A DNA stretch of 64,000 nt, taken from NCBI RefSeq assembly GCF_964031045.1, contig NZ_OZ034994.1, positions 62,001 to 126,000 of the forward strand, read 5' to 3'. The DNA comes from Spiroplasma endosymbiont of Aspidapion aeneum. GTDB taxonomy: Bacteria; Bacillota_I; Bacilli_A; Mycoplasmatales; Mycoplasmataceae. A program made the position numbers and the translations under genes. Below are positions 21,896-33,467 of the stretch, in pieces (the stretch's first letter is position 1; each line of letters starts with the position of its first letter). The notes below the pieces were generated by a model, which was not told where the DNA came from, searched no databases, and saw nothing but the letters and a program-made list of their open reading frames with translations.

Positions 21896-24800
21896 ATGAG
21901 AAAATTAATTAAAATATCATATTTTGCAATAATATTATTTTTTATGTATTGCCCAATATTTATAATGATGATTTTTTCATTTAATAAAGGTACAACAATT
22001 ACAGTATTTAGGGGATGAAGTTTTAAGTGATATGAGGTAATGACACAATATACCGCTTTTACATCATCTATAATAGTTTCTCTTTTTGTTGGTGCCTTTT
22101 CAACAATAATATCACTGCTTATAGGTATCCCAGCATGTTGTGGACTTCTTAATATGTCCAAAAGAAAACAAAAAAAATGAAATATTATAATAAACATGCC
22201 ATTAATTAATGCAGACATTATTACAGCTGTTAGTCTCCTTGTTTGTTTTACAATGATGGGTCTTAATTTAGGTATTTTAACTCTGATAGCGGCCCATGTA
22301 TCATTTAATGTTCCGTTTGTTATAATTACAATCCTTCCATTTATGAGTAAGATAAATAAAGAATATTACAACGCTAGTGCTGACCTTGGTGCGGGACCAA
22401 TTAAAACATTTTTCAAAATAATTATTCCAAATCTCTACCCATCTATCATTGGTGCAGCAGTTTTGTCATTTTCAATGAGTTTTGATGATTTCATAATTTC
22501 ATATTTTACATCAGGTTCTGTAACTAATGTGTCTACATTTATTTATTCTGCACAAAGAATACAGCCATATATAAATGCCTTCGGTACACTACTTGTTTGC
22601 GTAATTGCTGTAAGTGTTATTATTTATAATATTTATATTTTAATCAATAAGAAAATTAAATTGGATAACGAAAATATAATTGTAGGAACTTTTGCCACTA
22701 ATAGGGAAAAGAAAATATACAAAAAATTAGCAGATCTTTACAACACATTAAACAACAAGATTATTACAAGGAATAGCATCAACCCAATTAGATATATAAA
22801 ATATAAATATTACTACTATTTATATAAATTTTATTCATCTAAAAATGTTGAAATTAAAATTTTTAGATTAATAGCTAAGCGAGAAAAAATACTTGAAGAC
22901 ATTAAATGAGAAAAAAGAACATATTTCCGTTATGAAAGGTATACAAAAGTATTAACTAATCTTTTAGAAAACAATGTTAGTGAAAATGATAAAACTAAAT
23001 ATAAGAAACATAATTCCCTAATTAATAAAGCTAAGGCCCGAATTAATAAATTGGAATCTGACATAGAATGGATAGAAAAAAGAAATGATTCAGTTAATGA
23101 AAGAATTGCCGAATTAAACGATGAAATTAATAATATAAAAGAAGACCTACAAGATAATAGAATAAAAAAAACTAAGGCAAATAGATTAATTAAACAATAC
23201 ACAAAGGAATTGGTATATCTTCAAGAAGGACCAAATATTTATAAATTAAAAATGAATATAGACAGACAAAAAGAGATAGTGGAAAAAGACCGTCTAAACG
23301 TTGAGAGAGCATATTGAAAATTAAGGAACTCAAGAAATGAGTTAGTTATTAAGGCTAATATTTCTAAAAGAATTGATAATAAATTGTTAAAAATTGAACT
23401 CACTAAGCGATCAGAATTATATGAAATTTTGTTATTAAAGAAAACAAAATTTATCGAAGATTTTAAAGAGCGTGTTAGATATAAAATTTTAATATTAGAG
23501 AAAAAAATAGATCTATTTAATGATAAAATTGCATCAAAAAGAAATAAACTTCTAGGCATTAAATACAATGAGTTGGGACAAATAAATGAGGATTTTGTTT
23601 ATCAAAAAGGTAAAGGGTTAAAATACAAAAACACTTTGACAGGGTTATTTTTAACATTGATACTTGTTTGTTCTACCTGCTTATTTACATATTTATATAT
23701 TAGACAAGGAAGTTATGATCTTATAATGGCAAACTGAGGAAGTTATATAAACCAACAAGTGATAAAAAATTTTGAAAAAAAATATGATGTTAAAATAGGT
23801 TATCAAGAATATGACTCTAATGAAACATTATATGGAAAACAACAATATTATAATTATGACATAATGGTTCCAAGTGATTATATGGTGCAAAAATTAGCAA
23901 TTGAAAATAGAATAAAAAAAATAGATTGATCTCGTTTAACAAATGCAAAATATTCATCAAAACTAAAACCCCTAAATACCGGAGAAGACCCATCAAAATT
24001 TTTTGATCCCAAAATTGGTCAAGATGTCTTTGATGATACAATTTATAATTTAAATATAAAAAGCGTGTTTAATGGTGTGAATAATAATAAGGAAGATATA
24101 AGTGATTATTGTTTACCATACTTATGAGGAAATGTTGAGATATTATTTAATATTGCAAATAAAAATGTTAGAGAATTTATTTCTTCAGAGAATATTAAAT
24201 TTAATGCTAAAAAATCTAACATGATTGATTCAGATACTCTAGGATGAGAATCACTATGAGATGCTGCAGATAAAGGTTTAAGGGTTAATCTGAATTTTGA
24301 TTCAAAAAATTTATTTATGTATTCATTAGAGAAAAATTATGGTGTATCTAGTCCAAAAATTGATAATAATGAAAAAAATAATATAACAATCGATGATATG
24401 ATACATAACACTTATAATGATTTGTCCCATCTAATTATTGATCATAAATCAAATGTTAAATTACTTGATGATCAATTAATTGACAATGCTGTCGGTAATC
24501 AATTTGACATTGCGGTTATGTATAATGGTGATATTTCATATGCATATTCTGATGGAGAACATAAATTTGCCTTTGGAATACCTGGTAAAAAAGCACTAAT
24601 TTTTAAAGATAAATTACAAAATACCAATGTGTGAACAGACAATATAGTAATTGGTAAAAATAATAAAAACATTGACCTAACTTATAAATTATTAAATTTT
24701 ATGTATCAACAAGACTCACAAAAACTTAATACAGATGAACTTTCTATAACTTCGCCTCTAAAAAATTTCAATGATAATTATTCAAAAAATATGAGTGTTC

Positions 24801-24958
24801 AGCAACAAAATGTCTATAGATTTTATGATCTGCTTCAAAAAAATGGTGACTCTAATAATGACCCAAATAAACATATTCCTCAATCATTTCAATATAATAA
24901 AGATACAGACCAAAAGCTTGAGGAGTCATATACTAAATTAATTTCACAATTTCAATAA
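21896..24958 (+). CDS. potCD: PotC permease fused to PotD polyamine-binding protein
   Basis: One 1020-residue frame. Residues about 1-260 are a PotC-type permease with an EAA loop (ASADLGAGPIKTFFKIIIPN). Residues about 300-560 are a long charged coiled coil. A membrane helix follows at about 580-605, and residues 605-1020 are a PotD-like substrate-binding domain (YDIMVPSDYMVQKL; YNGDISYAYSDGEHKFAFGIP). The fusion tethers the binding protein to the outside of the membrane, a layout known from Mollicutes in place of a free lipoprotein. I checked the frame through all gaps: TGA codons only, no TAA or TAG before 24956. Confidence 0.92.
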
Positions 24959-24986
24959 TTATTTAAATATTTATAAGTATTTTAAT

Positions 24987-25011
24987 GCCACAACAATTGC
25001 TGTGGCTTTTA
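24987..25011 (+). terminator. Intrinsic terminator after potCD
   Basis: A 6-bp stem GCCACA/TGTGGC with an 8-base loop is followed by TTTTATATT. Confidence 0.7.
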
Positions 25012-25103
25012 TATTATTATTTTTAGAAATAAATAATTATATTTGTATTTTTTATCCTTTTTTAGTAAAATGTTATAAATATTTAGTATAATAATAAGAC
25101 ATT

Positions 25104-25178
25104 GGTACCATAGCCAAGAGGCTAAGGCGTGGGACTGCAACTCCCTGATCGTCGGTTCGACTCCGACTGGTACCTCCA
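25104..25178 (+). tRNA. tRNA-Cys (GCA)
   Basis: A 75-base cloverleaf with acceptor GGTACCA/TGGTACC, anticodon GCA and encoded CCA. A TATAAT at 25087-25092 lies just upstream, so it is transcribed separately from the next cluster. Confidence 0.95.
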
Positions 25179-25193
25179 ATATCAAATTAAAAG

Positions 25194-25214
25194 CAGGGAA
25201 AATCCCTGTTTTTT
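25194..25214 (+). terminator. Intrinsic terminator after tRNA-Cys
   Basis: A perfect 6-bp stem CAGGGA/TCCCTG with a 3-base loop and six T. Confidence 0.85.
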
Positions 25215-25289
25215 AAATAATAACATTTGATAAATGTTAGTAAAAATATAAAAAAAACCATTTTTTTTATATTCAAAAAATATTTTTGG

Positions 25290-25295
25290 TATAAT
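25290..25295 (+). promoter_or_regulatory. Extended -10 of tRNA cluster 2
   Basis: TGGTATAAT, a perfect -10 with the TGN extension, lies 30 bases before tRNA-Arg. A 12-bp AT hairpin at 25246-25273 occupies the -35 area; no good -35 hexamer is visible. Confidence 0.55.
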
Positions 25296-25325
25296 TAATA
25301 GTGAACCTTTAGTTTAACAACAAAT

Positions 25326-25402
25326 GCGCCCTTAGATCAATTGGATAGATCGTTTGACTACGGATCAAAAGGTTAGGGGTTCGAGTCCCTTAGGGCGCGC
25401 CA
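25326..25402 (+). tRNA. tRNA-Arg (ACG)
   Basis: A 77-base cloverleaf with acceptor GCGCCCT/AGGGCGC, anticodon ACG (read as ICG after deamination) and encoded CCA. Confidence 0.96.
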
Positions 25403-25424
25403 TATATATGCAAATTATAAATTT

Positions 25425-25501
25425 CGGGAAGTGGCTCAGCTTGGTAGAGCATTCGGTTTGGGACCGAAGGGTCGCAGGTTCGAATCCTGTCTTCCCGACC
25501 A
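25425..25501 (+). tRNA. tRNA-Pro (UGG)
   Basis: A 77-base cloverleaf with acceptor CGGGAAG/CTTCCCG, anticodon TGG and encoded CCA. Confidence 0.96.
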
Positions 25502-25512
25502 TTATTTTTATT

Positions 25513-25588
25513 GGGCCCTTAGCTCAGCTGGGAGAGCACCTGCCTTGCACGCAGGGGGTCGACGGTTCGATCCCGTTAGGGTCCACCA
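25513..25588 (+). tRNA. tRNA-Ala (UGC)
   Basis: A 76-base cloverleaf with acceptor GGGCCCT/AGGGTCC, anticodon TGC and encoded CCA. Confidence 0.96.
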
Positions 25589-25593
25589 TTTAT

Positions 25594-25670
25594 GGCGGAA
25601 TAGCTCAGTTGGTTAGAGCGCTCGGCTCATACCCGGGAGGTCAAGAGTTCAAGTCTCTTTTCCGCTACCA
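25594..25670 (+). tRNA. tRNA-Met (CAU), elongator
   Basis: A 77-base cloverleaf with acceptor GGCGGAA/TTCCGCT and anticodon CAT. The acceptor and D arm resemble elongator tRNA-Met of Bacillus, and the known Mollicutes gene order puts Met here. Confidence 0.88.
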
Positions 25671-25685
25671 TTACATTTTTATTTT

Positions 25686-25762
25686 GGACCTTTAGCTCAG
25701 TTGGTTAGAGCATCCGGCTCATAACCGGACGGTCATTGGTTCGAGTCCAATAAGGTCCACCA
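25686..25762 (+). tRNA. tRNA-Ile2 (CAU, probable lysidine-modified)
   Basis: A 77-base cloverleaf with acceptor GGACCTT/AAGGTCC and anticodon CAT. The body matches the Bacillus-type Ile2 tRNA, and position after tRNA-Met follows the conserved Met-Ile-Ser-fMet order. It would read AUA after TilS modification. It could be confused with Met by anticodon alone. Confidence 0.8.
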
Positions 25763-25812
25763 TAGTTGACCCTATTATTCTATGGAGCCAAAATTAAAAC
25801 ATAATAATATTT

Positions 25813-25905
25813 GGAAGATTACCCAAGTCTGGCTGAAGGGGTCGGTCTTGAAAACCGAGAGTCGGGGAAACCCGAGCGGGGGTTCGAATCCCTCATCTTC
25901 CGCCA
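25813..25905 (+). tRNA. tRNA-Ser (UGA)
   Basis: A 93-base type II tRNA with a long variable arm, acceptor GGAAGAT/ATCTTCC, anticodon TGA and encoded CCA. Confidence 0.95.
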
Positions 25906-25912
25906 TTATTAT

Positions 25913-25989
<77 letters not shown>

Positions 25990-25990
25990 C

Positions 25991-26067
25991 GGCCCCATAG
26001 CGAAGTTGGTTATCGCGCCTCCCTGTCACGGAGGAGATCACGGGTTCGAGTCCCGTTGGGGTCGCCA
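25991..26067 (+). tRNA. tRNA-Asp (GUC)
   Basis: A 77-base cloverleaf with acceptor GGCCCCA/TGGGGTC, anticodon GTC and encoded CCA. Confidence 0.96.
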
Positions 26068-26071
26068 TTCT

Positions 26072-26147
26072 GGTTCTGTAGCTCAGTTGGTAGAGCAGTT
26101 GATTGAAGCTCAACGTGTCGGCGGTTCAATTCCGTTCAGAACCACCA
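26072..26147 (+). tRNA. tRNA-Phe (GAA)
   Basis: A 76-base cloverleaf with acceptor GGTTCTG/CAGAACC, anticodon GAA and encoded CCA. Confidence 0.96.
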
Positions 26148-26154
26148 TCGTTAT

Positions 26155-26195
26155 GGTTTGTATAGAAAACAATGGTGCAAATCCATTGCAAACCA
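26155..26195 (+). pseudogene. tRNA-like minihelix relic (acceptor plus T arm only)
   Basis: Between tRNA-Phe and tRNA-Ile lies a 41-base element. It has a 7-bp acceptor-like stem (GGTTTGT 26155-26161 with GCAAACC 26188-26194), a 9-base linker, and a 5-bp T-arm-like hairpin with 7-base loop (AATGG TGCAAAT CCATT). D and anticodon arms are absent and the 3' end reads ACA rather than CCA. The simplest view is a deletion relic of a former tRNA gene that still folds. A functional minihelix or processing element is possible. Confidence 0.5.
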
Positions 26196-26223
26196 CAGTA
26201 TGTTTGGAAACAAATATAATAGT

Positions 26224-26300
<77 letters not shown>

Positions 26301-26311
26301 TTTTAGAACTA

Positions 26312-26338
26312 ACCCCATTTATTTATGGGGTCTTTTAA
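26312..26338 (+). terminator. Intrinsic terminator of tRNA cluster 2
   Basis: A perfect 7-bp stem ACCCCAT/ATGGGGT with a 6-base loop followed by CTTTT. Confidence 0.85.
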
Positions 26339-26364
26339 TTTATAATAAAAGTAGAAGGAATAAC

Positions 26365-28791
<2,427 letters not shown>

Positions 28792-28803
28792 AGGTAGTGT
28801 AAA

Positions 28804-29241
28804 GTGAAAAAAAATGCTATATTTCCAGGAAGTTTCGATCCATTTCACTCTGGGCATAGGGAGGTTTTAAGACAATCTCACAAATTATTTGACAAGATAT
28901 ATTTAATAATTACCTTTAATCCCAATAAGAAATTTTCCGAGAGTTATCTTCAAAGATTTGAACATATTAAACACGCAACAAAGGAGTTTAAAAATGTTGA
29001 ATTAGTAATCAATGAAAACAAATTAACCGCTAACGTTGCTAAGGAATTAGGGTGTAATTTTTTAATAAGAGGGCTGAGAGATTCTAAGGACCTTGATTAT
29101 GAAATTAAGATGGCAGATGCTAATACATATATTAATGACAAATTAATAACAATTTTTTTTATAACTAATAAAGAAAATAGAAAAATATCATCATCACTAA
29201 TAAAAGAAATATCTAATATTAAAAAGAAAATAGAGAAATAA
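28804..29241 (+). CDS. coaD: Phosphopantetheine adenylyltransferase
   Basis: CoaD makes dephospho-CoA from 4'-phosphopantetheine and ATP. The 145-residue protein has the nucleotidyltransferase motif AIFPGSFDPFHSGH, the family motif NFLIRGLRDSKDLDYE, and a C-terminal ISSSLIKEI. It starts with GTG 28804, preceded by GAGG at 28791-28794. Its stop overlaps the next ATG by one base. Confidence 0.94.
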   Translation: MKKNAIFPGSFDPFHSGHREVLRQSHKLFDKIYLIITFNPNKKFSESYLQRFEHIKHATKEFKNVELVINENKLTANVAKELGCNFLIRGLRDSKDLDYEIKMADANTYINDKLITIFFITNKENRKISSSLIKEISNIKKKIEK

Positions 29242-30695
29242 TGAGAATACGAAGAAACACTGAGTTTTCAATAAAGTTAGCAATTATTATTGTCTTAATT
29301 GGTTTTTTAATTTACGACCTCTTTTTACAGTTGGGGCCACATTATCAATATTTAAGAGGTTTACCATACGACCAAAGAATGGATATTTATTTTGCATATT
29401 TTACAACACAATCTAATTATATTACTGTCTTTTACCTAATGTTTTCGCTAATTTATAGTAGAATAAATAGAAAAAGAACCCCATTTACTCTCGATCTAGC
29501 TGTAACAACATATATATGTATTACTATGGTTGTTTTTTGAACAACCCTACTTCCATCATCCAAGGTAAGTGGAGGGTTATTCCAAGGTTGGACTATAAGT
29601 ACATGAATTGTAACAATGGTACTCCACTTGTTCATCCCACTGGTTATGATTGTGACCTTTGTATCATCTGCGGGAGACAACTATCATTCTATAACAAAAC
29701 ATAATAAATTTAGCTTGTTTGCCATAGCTACATATCCAGCCTTATATCTTGTTTTTCAACTCGTTCGTGGAGCAATTAGGATAAAAATTTATGGTCCCGC
29801 ATATATAGAACAAAATTTTTGATACGTAAAAGATCCTCATTCTAATAAGTTGATACCTCAATCAAATTGATATCACCTAAATAGTAAGGGAGAAATAGAA
29901 TCAATAGGGGGTGCCACAATGGCACAACTATACTCATATACTATATATGCAAGTTATTTTTTTCTAAATATTTATAAGTTTGATTATTTTATAAAAGTAA
30001 AAGAGTTTGATGATAAGTATCATGAGTACATATGAAAAGGCAAATATTATAACGGAACAAATACTCCTACTCATGAACCGTATAAATTTGAGTTTAATAA
30101 ATTTAGTGATTCTTCAATTATTATCTATTTTATTTTTTCTTGTTTGTTCATATCTTTTTGTGTATTTGCAATTCAGTATTTATTAATATTTAATAATAAC
30201 ATGAAATATTTTAAATTTTTTTCACCAAGTGGGCGTGAGTATTCTAAAAAAGAAATAGCCATTATTAAATGAAAAAGACAAGAGTCAATTGTTTATTCAA
30301 GAATATATTTTGTTTGAATTGCCAAAAGTTTTAAATATTTTAAAACAAATGTATTGTTAAAGAGAAGGTATAAAAAACTGGACCGGCAACAACTAAAAAA
30401 TTTAATTTCTGATAGAATAAAAGCTCTTAAAAAACTTATAAAATTTCGTAAGATAGAATACAAAAAATTAAAAACAGTTATTAAAGAAGAAAAGAAATTT
30501 ATAAAACAAACACTTCCAGAGGTTAAGTATCTTGATAGACAAGAATTTAAAGACAATGTATACGAATCATGAAGATTTCAAAAAATGAGACTTTTTTCTA
30601 TTATTATCACAATAACCAATGAAGATATTATCACATATGAAAAAATATCTGAAATTGAGAATAAATATAAATTAAAATATTCTAAGAAATTATAG
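29241..30695 (+). CDS. Polytopic membrane protein, Pr6Pr/DUF1600-like
   Basis: A 484-residue protein with about 6-7 membrane segments in the first 310 residues and a basic, coiled-coil cytoplasmic tail (KRRYKKLDRQQLKNLISDRI onward). The motif YFAYFTTQSNYITVFYLMF is like the FTxQSN signature of Pr6Pr/FAR-17a-type bacterial membrane proteins, annotated in Mollicutes as DUF1600. This family link is from memory and moderate. The function is unknown. It is coupled to coaD by a one-base overlap and is the last gene before the decayed island. Confidence 0.75.
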
Positions 30696-31442
30696 TTAAT
30701 TAAATATATTTTTTTTAGTTTGTTAATGATATAGCATATGGAAAACGGAGCACACTCTATTTGTGTTAATGAAGCTCTTCACCCATTAATATTATATTGT
30801 ACCTTATATACCTGTTGTAATACATCAATATATTATTAAATCATAATCCCATAATTCTTACATCATTATATCGTAAATTTAAACCTTAATATCAATGGTA
30901 TATTCTTAATGAGAATTATATTTATTATTATGCGTTGTGCCTTTCTTTATTAATGTATAAAAATTCTAAATAATATCATTACCGTAATAATTGTATTTTA
31001 TTCCTTATGATATAGAAATGTTTGCTTTTAAACATTATTTTTGATACTAAAAGCTGTATATTGAATTTAATGTTCTGAGTAAATTATAATTTTACTTAAA
31101 TAATTTTAATGCTGTCATTTAAATTATCAAAAACCAATTTCTTATTATTTTAGAACTTATTTTGTGATTAGTAATTTCTTTAGTAGATTTATCAAACATT
31201 TTGATAAGTGTTTTAATTTATGGTTATAAATAATATAAAAAGTATTTCTATAGATACAGTTAGTAGTTTAATGATATCATGTAGTTTTTGTTTATGAGAA
31301 CTGGATGAACAAACATCAATCTTTATTATTGGATTTATATGGTCTCTTAAAGATTTTTTTTTTTTTTTAAAAAAAAAAAAAAATAATTGTGAATATACTT
31401 GAATAAATATACTTTGTCAAGTATACAAAATGTTTTTTTATA
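30696..31442. other. Decayed AT-rich intergenic DNA with no intact gene
   Basis: About 750 bases with stops in all frames. The best open stretch is about 46 codons on the minus strand (31213-31353, reading SLRDHINPIIKIDVCSSSH). It looks coding-like but has no start and no recognised family. The right end holds a T15-A15 homopolymer palindrome and a 9-bp inverted repeat (31394-31402/31417-31425). Confidence 0.55.
31354..31383. repeat. T15-A15 homopolymer palindrome
   Basis: Fifteen T (31354-31368) are followed directly by fifteen A (31369-31383), a perfect self-complementary tract. Homopolymers like this are prone to slippage, so the exact length may vary between cells or be a sequencing artefact. 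Confidence 0.8.
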
Positions 31443-31481
31443 AATAAAATGTCATTTCTTCTTAGAAATGACATTTTATTT
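31442..31481 (-). terminator. 18-bp perfect hairpin at the end of the IS remnant
   Basis: Bases 31442-31459 pair perfectly with 31464-31481 around a 4-base loop. It contains the stop codon of the minus-strand transposase and could terminate its transcription. The two arms also look like two IS ends placed head to head. Confidence 0.6.
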
Positions 31482-32413
31482 TGGAAAGGTAAATATCTGC
31501 TGGGGCATGTCCATTACTTTTGATAGTTATTCTTTCAAAGTTATAATAATGTATATATTCATCAACAATCCTACAAACATCTGAAAATGTTTTTTGATAT
31601 AAAACATGTTTATACTCAGTTTTTGATTGAGAAAAAAATGTTTCTGCTGCAGCAGTGTCAATAGAGTTGCCTGGTCTTGATAATGAAATAAATAAGTTTT
31701 TTCTTTTAGAAAATCGTCTAATTCAAATTGAAGTATATTGATAACCATTATCACTATGAATTATTTCTGGTTTACTTTTATCGTGATATTGTTGAGCCGC
31801 CTTTCATGTATTTATATAAAGTTTGCTATCATTTCTTTCAGATACTTTGTATCCAACAATAAATCCAGCTTTTACATCCTTTGAAATACTCAAGTATGCA
31901 AATTTATTACTATATTTTATATGGTGACATCAGTTACTCACAATCCATTTTTTTTGATAAAGATATCGTGTCTATTAACAATATTAGCATAACCACTATC
32001 ACATTTTTTAATCTCAATTGGTTTTTTAAATCTTTTTTTGACTCTTATCTTTGATTTAGTCCTAAAATTCTCATATATCATGCTATTTTAGACTGACTAA
32101 TTTGCATTGTTCTATTTAAAATGAATTTTATTCGTAGAGAATCATACAAAACATTGTGATAATTAAAAATAATTTGTATTTTTTTAGCCAAGCTTAAATA
32201 AATATCTATTTGATACTTTCTTTTTTCATTTTTGATCCAGCAATAATAAGAAGCTCTTCTTATTTTTACAATTTTGCACAATTCATAAATTTTATGTATA
32301 TTTTTATAGTTTTCAATAAATGCATATATATTGAAAACTATTTTTTTTGGTGTAAGTTTCTCATTATCTCATCAAACTTTTTTAATATCTCAAGCTCAAC
32401 TCTTTCTTTTTAA
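31462..32413 (-). pseudogene. IS3-family transposase OrfB (rve integrase), frameshifted
   Basis: Minus strand, code 4. The N-terminal helical region reads KIVFNIYAFIENYKNIHKIY and RRASYYCWIKNEKRKY. The DDE core is split over frames. The first Asp is in LWVTDVT, then a shift near 31940 leads to SNKFAYLSISKDVKAGFIVG, the second Asp is in IIHSDNGYQYTS, and the catalytic Glu is in DTAAAETFFSQSKTE. The C terminus EYIHYYNFERITIKSNGHAP is typical. Another one-base shift lies near 32065 (after RILGLNQ). All three acidic residues are still visible but no continuous protein can be made. Confidence 0.85.
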
Positions 32414-32705
32414 GTTATTTATTTAATCTAGCAATTTCAATGTCTTTTGGAACTTTAATAGTTGTTGATTTTATCCCTGTGTTTTTAAATTTACCAGTAT
32501 TATTTTCTAATGCTTTTTCTAAATAAATTTCATAATCCAAACACCATCTTCTCACAGCGTGATATGAGACATCATTTTTCTCAGCTAAAACTCTAAATGT
32601 CAAACCTTAATCAAAGTGCCGCTTGACAATTATTAATTTTTGTTCCTTTTTTAGAATATTTGACTTGTTTCCTTTTAAATTTGCCATAATAAAAATGTCC
32701 TACAT
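31464..32705 (-). mobile_element. Degraded IS3-family insertion sequence
   Basis: About 1.24 kb carrying a minus-strand orfA/orfB pair, both broken. Candidate imperfect terminal inverted repeats share GACATTTT...TGG: the left end reads inward from about 31469 and the right end reads inward from about 32700. The size and gene layout fit the IS3 group. In-frame stops and two frameshifts show it is no longer autonomous. I see no clear target-site duplication. Confidence 0.8.
32415..32687 (-). pseudogene. IS3-family OrfA remnant
   Basis: From ATG at 32687 the minus-strand frame reads MANLKGNKSNILKKEQKLII, then hits an in-frame TAA at 32609-32607 and continues as TFRVLAEKNDVSYHAVRRWC, a helix-turn-helix of OrfA type, ending at 32415. 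The premature stop marks it as inactive. Confidence 0.7.
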
Positions 32706-32759
32706 ATACAATAATTTTATCTCAAAACTAAACCGATTTTTAGAAATTGCTTTTTTTTA

Positions 32760-32945
32760 TTATTGTATACATATGAAACTATATTCATTAATTGTTATTC
32801 TATATTTTTTCATAATTCTTCGATAACTATATTGTATTCTATATTCAAGAAAAACAAGATTTATTTGTTTTACTGTTTTGTGACTTAATATTATTTTCAA
32901 AAAATATTTAGATATCAATAAAATGTTGTTAAAAAATACATGCTT
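32760..32945 (-). pseudogene. Possible fragment of a second IS3 OrfB
   Basis: A 61-codon minus-strand open stretch contains VFLEYRIQYSYRRIMKKYRI, which resembles the YGYRRI segment of IS3 transposases. It has no start and no continuation. The call is weak. Confidence 0.25.
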
Positions 32946-32964
32946 TTAACCAAATATTTTATGT

Positions 32965-33231
32965 TTATATCTTTTTAATTTTATTTAATGTAGCAAATTT
33001 TTTATTCCCTTGTTCATTACAAAATAATTTAACCTCATTAAAATTTCACACCTTTTCTATAACCACTATTACTACAAGAGTATCATTTAAGGTAAAATCG
33101 CTTATTAAAATTTTGAACCCAATTTTAATGGTTGTTTGTAATATACTATGCTCTTCAAATATTTCTTGATAAATTAATCAATCCCCTTTTAGCCTTAATA
33201 CTTTATCAAAATCTTCTTTTCGTATATTTGT
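32965..33231 (-). pseudogene. Truncated unknown ORF (88 codons, no start)
   Basis: On the minus strand, starting directly after a TAA, the frame TNIRKEDFDKVLRLKGDWLI through NKKFATLNKIKKI runs open for 88 codons with two TGA Trp codons. The composition is protein-like, but no ATG, GTG or TTG start or ribosome binding site is present. I read it as a gene remnant that lost its 5' end. Family unknown. Confidence 0.45.
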
Positions 33232-33265
33232 TTAATTTATTAACTTAATTTCAATTTTCTTCTAC

Positions 33266-33300
33266 TGATATATATTATATTTGAAATATAATATATATCA
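33266..33300. repeat. 35-base perfect palindrome
   Basis: Arms of 17 bases (33266-33282 and 33284-33300) are exact reverse complements around a single G. It lies between the truncated ORF and the PLD-helicase. It could be a bidirectional terminator without T-run, a cruciform, or a dimeric protein binding site. Confidence 0.8.
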
Positions 33301-33467
33301 CAAGGGACATTAAGTCCATTACCACAAATAAAGTTCATTCTACTCGCTTTTGCTTAGCCATTAATAATAAATTTTTGAAATATTTAATATATTTTTACAT
33401 AAATTTTTAAAAAACTCAATTTTGCAATTTTGCTGAAAAAAAAATCCTTATATGATAAAATAGTTTT

